From: Syngnathus acus
Taxonomy: Eukaryota; Chordata; Actinopteri; Syngnathiformes; Syngnathidae
NCBI RefSeq assembly: GCF_901709675.1
Contig: NC_051087.1
Location: 16,689,067 to 16,753,066 of the forward strand
Length of the DNA stretch: 64,000 bases
Reading direction: 5' to 3'
Position numbers and translations under genes: made by a program. Shown in pieces: positions 39,331-49,921 of the stretch. How positions within the stretch are numbered: position 1 is the first letter of the stretch; each line of letters starts with the position of its first letter. The notes beneath the pieces were generated by a model. That model saw only the letters and a program-made list of their open reading frames with translations. It was not told where the DNA came from and ran no database searches.

Positions 39331-40257
39331 CCGTCTTTTTCCATGTATAATGTGCAAAATTTAACGAATTTATTGTCCTAAAATCTGGGGTGCGCATTAT
39401 ACATGGGTACAACAATTTTTGAAGAAAATCTCCCTCGAAATAAAACTTGAAATCACCTTTCTTGTTTGTTGTCAATCGCGCATCGCATTCAGCCATCCTG
39501 CCCAACACACTTAGTCAGTAAAATTCATAATTGACGACACATCGTTTGATGCGATGGTGCAATCCTTGATGGTGTGTTATTGTCAAATATTGTTTGTTTT
39601 TTAATCTCCATCGCAGACCGGATATCATACGGAGGCAGTATCACTGCGCATGCGCACTATGGATCCGATGCGCAGAACGGATGCGCAAGACACGTCAGCT
39701 ATTTAATGAGCGAGAGTTCAGTTTAATTAGCAGTTTCATCAAAATGGTTAAGAGAGCAAGTTATAGTATAGCATTTCGAAAGAAAGTCATTGAAGTGGCA
39801 GAACAATTAGGCAATAGGGCAGCTGCGCGCCAATTTGATGTCAATGAATCAAACATAAGACTCTGGAGGAAGAAAAAAAATCAAATTGATACAGCGAAGG
39901 CTTCAGCACCTGGAAGAGGAAAGAAAGCACAGTATCCAGATGAACACAATGCTCTCGTATGAGACGCTTACTCGATCACCTGCTCGTTTGCTGTCACAAT
40001 GTACCCTACACAAATCCGAAACATTTCTTCGCTATCGAGTTTGCTACCGCATGCGCAGTGATACTGACCGGCAGAATAACATCCGGTTGTTCCCAAAGAT
40101 GATCTTTTTTCTGAAATAATTTTACGTTTACGGACTTAAGTAAGAGTCAAAATTTGGGTGCGTATTATACATGGGTACAGGCTTTTTTCCAGCATCGACA
40201 TGCCATTTTTAGAGTGCGTATTATACATGGGGGCGTATTATACATGGAAAATTACGG
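39331..40257. mobile_element. pogo/Tigger-type deletion derivative
   Basis: TIRs CCGTCTTTTTCCATGTATAA and TTATACATGGAAAATTACGG, each flanked by TA. Several GCGTATTATACATGGG repeats lie near the ends. It contains the N-terminus of a transposase ORF. Confidence 0.8.
39744..39962 (+). pseudogene. pogo-like transposase N-terminal helix-turn-helix fragment
   Basis: From ATG at 39744: KRASYSIAFRKKVIEVAEQ, GNRAAARQFDV and NIRLWRKKK. These match the first helix-turn-helix (psq/CENP-B-type) of pogo/Tigger/Jerky transposases, which binds the element ends. It stops after 73 codons; the CENP-B second motif and the DDE domain are missing. It could encode a DNA-binding-only peptide. Confidence 0.75.
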
Positions 40258-40259
40258 TA

Positions 40260-42410
40260 ACCATTTTGTATATTATTAGGGAGTAATTCTTTTTCAGCTT
40301 TATAAATAATTTGTGCGGTCTTGAAATCTACCAAATCCATAAGTTTGTAATTTAATAAATAAATTATTTGTGTGTTCACAATAGCCAACATTGTTGATAA
40401 TTCTAATTGCCTTTTTCTGCATTGTGCATACCGTCTTGAGGGTGGTTTTGTAGGTATTACCTCATACCTCAACACTGTAGGACATATAAAGAAGAAACAG
40501 CGAGCAGTATAAATTGTACACTGTTTTCTGGTTCAGTAAGCGTCTGACTTTACAAAGTATACCCACGGTCTTCGCCAATTTTGAACATGCGTTTGACTTG
40601 CGGTTTCCAGCCGATCTAATCTGGTGTTATCACACAATACTTCAATAGTTATGTCTTCTGGGATTTTTCGTTTCCCAAAAATCATAAAATTGGTTTTCTT
40701 TATGTTAAGAGATAACTTATTTGAGTCAAACCACAGTTTTAGCTTGGCAAGCTCATCAGAGACAGTCTTCATTAGTTGTTGTAAGTTCTCTCCTTCACAA
40801 AAGATATTTGTGTCATCAGCAAAAATGACAAATTTCAAAATATTAGAGGTGTTAATTAATATATAATGTGAATAATTTTGGTTCAAACATTGATCCTTGT
40901 GGAACACCGCAGGTTATATTTAAAAGCATTCCCCTAATCCCATACCTTTCCAGTTTTTGAAGCAAAATGTCATGATTAATTGTATCAAAGGCCTTTTTAA
41001 GGTCAATAAAAACTCCTATGGCAAACTTCTTGTCGTCAATGCTTGTTGACAGTTCTTCCACAAGGTCAATTAAAGCTAAAGATGCAGAATTTGTTGAATC
41101 CTGCCACCACTTCATCACTATTTTTAATTATCTTGCCATTTTCAAAGAATTCATTTGGGAATCCAGCACTTGTTTTTTTTCTTCTTATAATTGAGTTTAA
41201 AACATTCCATGTGCTCTTTATGTTATTTTTATTTGTTTCCAACAATTTACTATAATAATCTTTCTTACATTTTCTAAGAATTTCTGTTAGTTTATTTTTA
41301 CATCTTTTATACTTAGTTTCTTTCTCCTCAGTTCTGTGTTTAATAAAGTCTTTATATAATTTATTCTTTTTTTTTGCAGGCATTCAACAGACCCCCAGTG
41401 AACCACGGTTTATCTGGTCGTTTTGAAGTTTTTCTTTGGTCGCTGAGTTGGACAGTTTTTATGATATAAAGTCAAAAAAGTATTTAGGAATAAATTATAG
41501 GCTGAATCAACATCCTCTTTTTCATAAACATTCCTCCAGTCTTGAGCTATCAGATCATTTCAAAATGCATTCAGAGTGCCATTTGTTCTTAATCTCCTTT
41601 GTATGTTTACTTTGCTATTGTCTAAGTTCTTATGTTTACATTCGTGGATAACAAACACCAGCAGATGGTCAGTGATATCGTTTATTAATAATCCACTTTC
41701 TAAATTACTAGTCATATTATTAGTAAGAATATTGTCTATTACTGATGCCGAGTGGGTGGTAATTCTGCTTGGTTTGCTTATGCTAAGATATAAGCCTTTA
41801 CTATACATTGCATCTATAAAATCTTCTATCGCAGGTGTTTTATTTGGATTTAGGAAGTCTATATTATAGTCCCCACATAAGAAGGCTACCTTCTGCTCAG
41901 TGTTTGAAACCATGGCCTCAAATACGTCTTTGAAATTTTCAATACTAGAGTTGGGTACTCTATAAACACAGCTAACAATGACATTCTTCATTTTACCCAT
42001 ATCAGTTTCAACAGTAATACATTCACATAAGTCATCAATAACAGTTGTCATGCTTTCTACAATCCTATACTTTAACCTACTGTCTATATACAGTGCAACT
42101 CCTCCACCCTTTTTATTTGCCCTATTCACAAAGTTGAAATTCTATCCTTCTAAATCAAAATTGGTCCCTTTGTCATGGCTAAGCCAACTCTCAGAAATGG
42201 CAATTGAATTGCATGATGTAATGCTGTAAATAGTTTTTAATCTTATCAAAGTTTGCGTATAAACTCCTACTGTTGAAGTGTATTATTGATATAACTTGCT
42301 CTAAGTTGAATTTCTCCTTGAATTGATTTTCAGTGTAATAACAACAGTTGCTAGTTACATAATCAAAGAAATTGCTTTCCGGGTCTATATCTATATCCTG
42401 TACCTGCATG
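40260..42410 (-). pseudogene. Jockey/CR1-group LINE, decayed endonuclease/RT
   Basis: Minus strand. From 42409 the endonuclease is readable as IIHFNSRSLYANFDKI, then KKGGGVALYIDSRL, FLCGDYNIDFLN and ITDHLLVFVI. A linker follows (41383-41066). The RT has GVFIDLKKAFDTINHDILLQ, GVPQGSMFEPKLF and the catalytic FADDTNIFCEG, then SLNIKKTNFMIFGKR. At least four frame changes separate these blocks. No ORF1 or 3' tail was identified. Confidence 0.78.
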
Positions 42411-42780
42411 GTAATTGTTTAAGGTGAACGCAAACAGTCGTCTTCCCATCCACACACATCCAAATTTGAGCACATACACACACACAGCTCCACGTCCACA
42501 CACACACACGCATGCACACATATCATTTGTAATGGCAGCCAAATAGTTGAGACAATTTAACCAATATAAGTCCAGCAAAAAAGTTGCGTAATGGTGGTAT
42601 AAAAAATCTGTAGGTGTATTTATGAAAAACAAGCCCAGTTTGAGTTCATGGGGGATATTGAAAGAAAGGGTGATTGTGATAGAGTCAGTCAGCGTTCTTA
42701 GCCAAAAAAGAAAAAATACCAGTAATCCGGCATAGTATGTAGCCCAGACTCCCAATACTTTTCAGGCTTGGACGATTTTG
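42411..42780. other. No gene; CA-rich microsatellite at about 42472-42522
   Basis: Unassigned sequence between two LINEs with an interrupted (CA)n run. Confidence 0.5.
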
Positions 42781-45700
42781 TTTTCTCCAGCGTGGAACTC
42801 ATCTCCCTGACTCTAAAGTAAGTTTGAATCTTTTTATTACACTGTTCGATCTTTTTTACTTCGCAGCCGGAGTGCCTGGGAGAGCGGAGGCTTCGTGGGC
42901 GTTTGTCTACCGTCGATCATCGGACACAAAGTATGGCTGCGGATCAAGAGGTTTGTACGGCTTCGTGCACCAACTGCACCCTTCTCTTAGAGAGGTTGTC
43001 CCTGCTAGAGGGACGTGTCCGCCAGTTAGAGCAGAATTGCGCGATAACAGTAGATGTGCCGGATACAGACGCGGACTGTAGTCAGCCCGCTAGCCCAGTT
43101 AGCATTAGCCCCAAGCGGCTTGCTAATCGCGATGAGCCAGGTAAGACGCATACGTAGCCGTCCAAAGTCATCTCGGTCTACTGACCCTCACACTTTGGTC
43201 ATAGGTGACTCCATTACCCGAAATATTATGCTTAAAAATCCAGCCACGGTAATGTGTATTCCTGGGGGCAGAACCCCCGACATAGAAGCTAATCTTAGGG
43301 AGCTGACTCGCAATAGGTCTAGTCAACAGCGTAGTTCCAACAACACTAGCTACTCGGACATAGTGATACACGTCGGCTCCAATGATGTTAGGATGAGGCA
43401 ATCGGAGATCACAAATAGAAACATAGCGAGGACTTGTGATCTCGTAAGAAAGATGAGTCGGCATCGAGTATTTGTCTCTGGCCCCCTGCCTGGGAGAGGC
43501 ACTCATGAGAGGTTTAGTAGATTAGTCTCCCTTAATCGATGGATGGCTGGGTTCTGTAAAAAGCAGGGACTGTATTTTATAGATAACTGGCCCTCCTTCT
43601 GGGGCCGCCCCGACCTGCTGAGGAAGGACAGCCTTCACCCTAACCGTGAAGGCGCCTTCACTCTTTCTAGGAATATAGATTACTGTTTGAGCCACACATG
43701 ACAGGTCACTTTAGAGCAGGCCGGGGCACAGGTGATTAGACCACCTGTCAGGATGGGTTTGGAGTCTGTTAAGCTAAAGTTAACTAGCGCTAGGCTAGAC
43801 TTCCAGCATGCACATAGCTCCTCGTGTAGACTAGAGCGTGACAGTTTGAATAGTGCTACAGTACACATAAACACACTTTCTACTGGGGTAGTAGACAAAT
43901 CCAATCACTCCACCCCGACCGGTTTTGCTGATGAAACGGTGCCTGTTTCAGATAATGTTTCAGATAATTTTACATGTGTAACAAATATTTACTATCAGAT
44001 TCCCACGGTCGTATCGTCCCACCGCGCTAACAAACATTCGAGAGGTGATGTCAGGCCTAGAGAACACAATCTTACTCGCATCTCGTTTAAATATCCTTCG
44101 ATAGATACGCACCCTGATCGACCGATTACACTTAAACTCGGTTTTATGAATATTAGATCGCTTCATACGAAAGCAGTTCTCGTTAATGACCTCATCACGG
44201 AACATAATCTAAACGTTTTTGGTCTCTGCGAGACCTGGTTAAAACCTAATGAACTGCTGCCGCTTAACGAGGCCTCGCCTCCAAATTTTGTGAGCTCGCA
44301 TGTGGCGCGTCCTCGAAAAAAGGGTGGGGGTGTCGCCCTCATCTCGAATTCCGAGCTTAGATTTAGGCCTCGTTCGATCAACGTATTTAAAACATTTGAA
44401 GTTCTCACTGTCCAATCCACCGCTTTACCGTCATTTTATCTTGCTGTTATTTACCGTCCACCCGGGGCTTACTCTGGCTTCCTGGATGAATTTTCAGAAT
44501 TCGTGGCTGATCTAGTAACCAATGCGGATAATATAATTATCATGGGCGATTTCAACATCCACATGAATTTACCGTCAGAGCCACTTACTTCGGCGTTTCA
44601 GACTTTAACTGATACGTTTGGTTTTACGCAAGCCGTACAGGCAGCAACGCATAAGAATGGAAATACCATAGATCTGGTATTATCCCGAGGACTTGCAACC
44701 TCAAATATAGCAGTACTGCCATACACTACTGTTCTGTCTGATCATTACTTAATAAAATTTGAAATTCTAGTTCCTTGTCAAAGACAAGAGAGCAATCAGA
44801 ATTATAGGAGCCGTAATTTTAACTCCATGACTGCAACTGCGCTATCTGAGTTACTGTCACCGGCATATTTCCCGCATACACCGGCTCTATTGATAATCTT
44901 ACAAATGAATTCAATGCGACATTGTTAAATGCCATTGACTCTGTGGCGCCGTTACGTCTGAAAACTCGCCGTAGATTGCCTACTCCGTGGTTCACAGATG
45001 AAATGCGTACGCTTAAGCAATTATGTAGAAAGCATGAGCGCAGATGGCGTCTAACCAAACTTGAGGTTTTCCATCAGGCATGGCAGGATAGCCTCCTGAA
45101 ATATAAAGATGCGCTTATCTTAGCAAAAACTCGGTATTTTTCGCAAGTTATTAATCTCAATAAAAACAATCCGAAACACCTATTTGATACAGTGGCAAAG
45201 CTGACTCTACGCCAGCCGACCCCCGATAGTTCCTTCCACTCAGCTGACGAGTTCATGAAATTTTTTGCTCAAAAGATTGAATCCATTAGGGACGAGATCA
45301 AGAATACCATTCCAATCGCTCGGTCGAGCCCGCCGTTTACCAACGCTGATGATCATGCAACAACCCTCTCAAATTTTAAAAGCGTGTCCCTTGAAAGGCT
45401 TACACAATTGGTTAGTGCGGCTAAACAAACAACATGTTTACTCGACCCTCTTCCAGCCAAACTACTTAAAGAATTATTTCAAATTTTAGGACCGTCAGTC
45501 TTAAATATAATCAATCTGTCTGTCTCCTCTGGGATAGTGCCGACAGCCTTTAAAACCGCTATCATTAAACCGTTACTTGACCCGGACTGTCTCAGTAATT
45601 ATAGGCCAGTTTCAAACCTCCCATTCATAGCAAAACTTCTTGAAAAAGTAGTAGCGCAGCAGCTTATTGATTACATGGTCGCCAATAATCGATATGACTC

Positions 45701-46301
45701 TTTTCAGTCTGGTTTTAGAGCTAATCATTCCACTGAGACAGCACTTGCTAAAGTGACTAACGATCTCCTCATAGCTATGGATTCAAACACTTCATCTGTA
45801 CTGTTACTACTCGATCTTAGTGCTGCCTTCGACACTGTAGACTTTGATATTTTATTAGGGCGTCTTAAAAGTTGTGTTGGTATTTCAGGGTCCTATCTAT
45901 CAAACAGGACGCACCGAGTGGTCCATGGCAATGCGTCCTCGGAGCTCTATAATGTTACGTGTGGTGTCCCACAGGGATCGGTTCTCGGACCAATTCTATT
46001 TAATATTTATATGATTCCGCTTGGGGACATAATACGTAGATATAATATTAGTTTTCAATGCTACGCGGATGACACCCAATTATATATGCCGTTATCGATG
46101 ACAGATCCGCGGGATTGTTGTAATCTTGAGGCGTGCCTTGCGGAGATCAAGCAATGGATGTCTCTCAACTTCCTTCGTCTTAACCCAGATAAAACTGAGA
46201 TGTTGATAATTGGTCCAACTCGTTTTCAACACTTATTCAAGGAAACCGCGATAACTATAGATAACCGTACTATCACTCAGAGCGATACTGTAACTAATCT
46301 C
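42781..46301 (+). mobile_element. CR1/L2-type LINE, nearly full length, 3'-truncated
   Basis: Plus-strand LINE with an esterase-type ORF1 and an endonuclease/RT ORF2. The RT C-terminus and 3' end are replaced at about 46302 by the tail of another LINE in the opposite direction. One frameshift in each ORF. Confidence 0.8.
42933..43701 (+). pseudogene. LINE ORF1 with coiled coil and SGNH-type esterase domain
   Basis: The first 75 codons (from MAADQEV) contain a C-x2-C pair and a Leu-rich coiled-coil segment (LLLERLSLLEGRVRQLEQ). A frame change near 43130-43150 leads into the esterase frame: LVIGDSITRN (nucleophile Ser in GDS), IHVGSNDVR (Asn block) and DSLHPN (catalytic Asp-His). Esterase ORF1s of this type occur in CR1/L2-clade LINEs, where they bind RNA or lipids. 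Apart from the frameshift the domain looks complete. Confidence 0.78.
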
Positions 46302-46343
46302 AGTTTCAGTTTCAGTTTATTTAAAGGAAAGGTCGACATGTAA
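43732..46343 (+). pseudogene. LINE ORF2 endonuclease/RT, frameshifted and 3'-truncated
   Basis: The endonuclease begins about 44140: GFMNIRSLHTKAVLVN, LCETWL, KKGGGVALIS, IIMGDFNIHMN and VLSDHYLIKF. A frameshift near 44880 separates it from the RT frame (44922-46343): NYRPVSNLPFIAKLLEKVV, FQSGFRANHSTETALAKV, LLDLSAAFDTVDFDILL, GVPQGSVLGPILF, the catalytic YADDTQLYMPL and LNPDKTEMLIIG. A few residues seem missing between GRLKSCVGISG and SYLSNRTH. The last 15 codons come from a foreign LINE tail. Confidence 0.83.
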
Positions 46344-46927
46344 CATCAAAGTTTCATGGACTGGCCTGACTCAGTTCAAGAACTGTTTTACAGCAGGTTC
46401 CTATAACATTACATACGTTTCAATACAATATATACAATATATACGTATATATATATCATTGTTAATGGGTGCAAGTTTGGTTTGTTATTAAAAAATATGT
46501 GTATAGCCGTTTAAATTGCATAATAGAGGTGGCTGATCTGATTTGAAGGGGTATCTTATTCCAAATCAAAATAGATGTGCGGATAAATTAGTTAAGACCA
46601 AAATTGTTTTGGTATGCTGGGGTTCGGATGAGGTCCTGTGTAACTGAGCGGGTGATGCGGGCTTGTCTTTCATTACGGCCTGGGATGAGTGAATTAACTA
46701 TAGGTGGGAGAGAATTTGTGTGTAGTTGATAGAAGAGTTTTATTGCCATGAGAATTGTGTAATTCTGGAAGGTTAGTGCATTGGAGCGTGCAAGTGACGT
46801 GCAGTGATGGGTCCAGATTGATAGTCTGCCATGTATTTTGTATGCTCTATTGTATAGTCTGGCTATAGGATCCAGAGTTTCTTTTGTGGTGAGAGACCAA
46901 ATGGGAAGACAGTATGATAGGTTAGAC

Positions 46928-47841
46928 CAGGGGTCGGGAACCTTTTTGACTAAGAGAGCCATGAAAGCAAAAAATTTGGAAATTTATTTCAGTGAGAGCC
47001 ATATAATATATTTTAAAAGTGAATTCAACTAAATGTCAGTATAATAAGCCTCTGAATTTATTCTTTTAAATAATGTTGTTATAACACTCACCATTAATGC
47101 GACTTCTGGTGTTCTTGCCGACAGAGGCATGTCTTGTATCCGTTTGATTATCTTGTCTTTGTTCGGAAGATCATCAAAAAGTTCATTGGCTACATCCAGC
47201 ATGAACGTTTTAGCATACTCGCCATCTGTGAATGGTTTTCCGTTCCTCACTATTGCTAAAGAACCAGCAAAGCTAGCCGAATTATAGTCACCTTGCCGGG
47301 TCCATACGCGGAGTTGCTGCTGGCTAGCTTGCACCCTGCTCAGAAGCTCTTGGCACGCTTTCTTTCTGCTGTATTTTGATGCAAAGGTAGCGTGGCGCGT
47401 GTCAAAGTGCCGCTTTACATTCGACCGTTTCAACGATGTAATTTTGTCATTGCAAATTAGACACACCGCAGAACCCGCTCTCTCCACAAAGGCGAATTCT
47501 TCGGTCCATTCGTCCTGAAATGTACGATACTCGTCGTCTTTTTTTCTTTTCGCCATCTTCTTCGTCGAAGGGTTAGCTTTGAGCTAATGACCGAGCAGAC
47601 GCAGTCTCAGACTGATTCGAAAGGGGGCGTTTACCTGTTTTACCCAGCAACGGCAAACGTAGGCCAGTATCATCCAATTAAAATAATGGACATTTGCTCC
47701 TGCAGCCCTGAACAGGACATGCGCAGTGAAAAATCGATGGATGGATTAAAACAAGTGAGAATATTTTGTTTTATCTGCGAGCCATATGCAATCATCAAAA
47801 GAGCCACATCTGGCTCGCGAGCCATAGGTTCCCGACCCCTG
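46928..47841 (-). mobile_element. hAT deletion derivative with an intact BED-finger ORF
   Basis: TIRs CAGGGGTCGGGAACC and GGTTCCCGACCCCTG with perfect TSD GGTTAGAC (46920-46927, 47842-47849). 914 bp. It holds only the N-terminal part of a transposase. Confidence 0.9.
47029..47556 (-). CDS. BED-finger N-terminal part of a GTF2IRD2/ZBED-like hAT transposase, 175 aa
   Basis: An uninterrupted minus ORF, MAKRKKDDEYRTF onward. Residues about 25-55 form a complete BED finger: VCLICN (C-x2-C) and VKRHFDTRH (H-x4-H). A helical region typical of these transposases follows (AYHTFMLDV-type; here AKTFMLDVANELF). The frame ends before any RNase H-like catalytic residue. The short element therefore encodes a protein that could bind DNA but not cut it. 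It is intact and could act as a repressor of full-length relatives if expressed. Confidence 0.75.
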   Translation of the reverse strand: MAKRKKDDEYRTFQDEWTEEFAFVERAGSAVCLICNDKITSLKRSNVKRHFDTRHATFASKYSRKKACQELLSRVQASQQQLRVWTRQGDYNSASFAGSLAIVRNGKPFTDGEYAKTFMLDVANELFDDLPNKDKIIKRIQDMPLSARTPEVALMVSVITTLFKRINSEAYYTDI

Positions 47842-48289
47842 GGTTAGACAGTATGATAGAATGTAGATAAATATTTGAGACATTATGGGTGAGATATGGC
47901 CTGATCCTGTTATAGACATACATGTTCTGTTTGAGCTTATTAGTGAGAGTGTTAACATGTTTTTTGTAGGTGAGGTGGGAGTCTAAGTGCACTCCAAGAT
48001 ATTTATATGTGTTTGTGACTACTAGAGTTTGATCGGATAGAGTAATGGGGACAGTTATGGAGATGTTTTTCCTAGGGGAGTGGAAATACATTATTTCAGT
48101 TTTTTTTATATTGATCGTCAGATGGTTTACTTTTAGCCAGTCATGTAGGAGCTGGAGATCAGAAGTAAGTTTGCAGTTTATGGTTTCGATGTTCGAATCT
48201 GAGGTGAAAATAACTGTGTCGTCAGCATATAATATGATTTGAGTTTGTTTGCATATGTTAGGCATGTCATTGATGTACATAATGAATAT

Positions 48290-49913
48290 TCACACAACAA
48301 TCTGAGCATGTCAATCTTGATAGACTCTGGAGCCACAGCGAACATCATCAGCCAGACAATGTATGAGAGACTAGAGCCATGCCCAGAGCTCAAACAGACT
48401 GCAACAAAAATATTCCCATATGCTTCCAACGTTCCTCTCCCCGTTGTTGGTGCATTTAAAGGACAAGCCACGAAAGGAGACAAGCAGTCTCAAAGCATGT
48501 TCTATGTGATTCAAGGGGACAGTTTCTCCATACTAAGCTATAACACGTCCACGGAGCTAGGACTGATCAAAATAATCACTGCCCTGTCGCACTCACCAAG
48601 CGCCACGACAGTTGCAGAAGAGCTCGTCAACAGCCACCCAGAGCTGTTCGAAGTAATTGGCAAACTCAGAGGCGTAGCCAGGAATTTTTCCAGTAGGGGC
48701 GCACGCCCACAGGAAAAAAAATCGAACATCACCCACGCCGTTCGCTGATCGCTAAAACAACGTCCGGGAGGCAAACGGTGAATGGATAACATCGCGCACA
48801 TAGAATAGCGCAAGCACATTCGCGCAAGGCCGAAAGAAAAAAACGGCATGAAAATGAAGAATCGAAAAAGGTCGATTTTATTTTTATTTTTTTCCAACCG
48901 GGGCGCAGGGAGTCCTAACCGGGGCGCCGCCCCGGCTCGCCCCGGCTTGGCGACGCCTCTGGGCAGACTTTCAGGTAAAGCTCCACATTAACCTCGACGT
49001 ACAGCCTACATGCCAACCACACAGGCGGGTACCATTTCACGTACGGCAGAAAGTAGAAGAAGAGCTAAAGAACTTAGAAGTGGATGGCATCATTGAAGCG
49101 GTGTCAGGTCCCACAACATTGGTATCTCCCATTGTGACTCCCCCCGAACCAAAAGACTCAGACAAAGTGAGAATCTGCGCGGATATGCGTCAAGCCTACA
49201 CGGCAATCGAACCGGAATGTCACATCACACCCACTGTGGATGACATCATTCATGAACTGAATGGAGCCACCGTGTTTTCTAAGCTGGACTTGAAAGCAGC
49301 TAGAGCTCCACCCCGACAGCAGGTATATCACCACGTTCACCACTCATCTTGGTCTGAGGCACTACAAACGCCTGAACTTTGCCATTTCATCAGCTGCGGA
49401 GGTGTTTCAAAACAATCTGCCAGACCCTCCAAGGCCTCAAAGGGGTAAGAAATCTGAGTGACAACATCATTGTCTACGGTACTTCCCAGTCCGAACATGA
49501 TGATAACCTCAGAGCTGTGTTCCAGAGGATTAAAGAGAGCGGTCTCACGCTCAACAGAAGGAAGTGTGAATTCAACAAGTCAGGCTCGAGTTCTTCGGAT
49601 TCATCTTTTCGGCTGACGGCATCTCAGCGGATCCGAAAAAGATAGCAGCCATACAGCAGGCCGGCGACCCACGGGATGCTGGTGAGATCAGGAGTCTGCT
49701 TGGCATGGCCAACTACTGCTCTCGGTTCATTAAGGACTTTGCCTCCATCTCTGCTCCACTGCGCGCACTCACGAGGAAAGACGCACAGTAGGAGTGGGGA
49801 CCAGATCAAGCAGCAGCACTCAGAGCCATCAAGGATGGTCTGACCAGCGACACCACCGTGTCCTACTTTGATCCAAGTAAGGAGATAGTTGGTTGTCGGC
49901 GCGAGCCCCGTTG
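48290..49913 (+). pseudogene. Gypsy protease and reverse transcriptase (split)
   Basis: The protease is recognisable by LIDSGATANIIS and YVIQGDSFSILSY (48320-48560). After the MITE the RT begins near 48970: EGIIEAV-like DGIIEAVSGPT, VRICADMRQAY and VFSKLDLKAA. A frameshift follows at about 49300. The usual DD box reads SDNIIVYGTS (about 49460), so one catalytic Asp is Asn. The thumb follows (SLLGMANYCSRFI), with a stop at 49789 near RKDAQ. The element cannot make an active RT. Confidence 0.8.
48667..48961. mobile_element. hAT MITE, 295 bp
   Basis: TIRs CAGAGGCGTAGCCAGG and TTGGCGACGCCTCTG; TSD GGCAAACT / GGCAGACT (7 of 8) at 48659-48666 and 48962-48969. GC-rich inner ends, no ORF. It sits between the Gypsy protease and RT. 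Confidence 0.88.
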
Positions 49914-49921
49914 GGCTAGGG

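Larger units (their letters stand above)
46302..48290 (-). pseudogene. 5'-truncated LINE RT fragment, split by a hAT
   Basis: Minus strand, with tail AATAAACTGAAACTGAAACT at 46302. The RT reads from YINDMPN and the catalytic YADDTVIFTSD (48280-48190) to YKYLGVHLDSHLTYKKHV and YNRIRPYLTHNVSNIYLHSI. The hAT at 46928-47841 then interrupts, and the C-terminal CLPIWSLTTKETLDPIARLY continues at 46915-46590. The 5' end is cut at the boundary with the Gypsy element near 48290. Confidence 0.78.
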
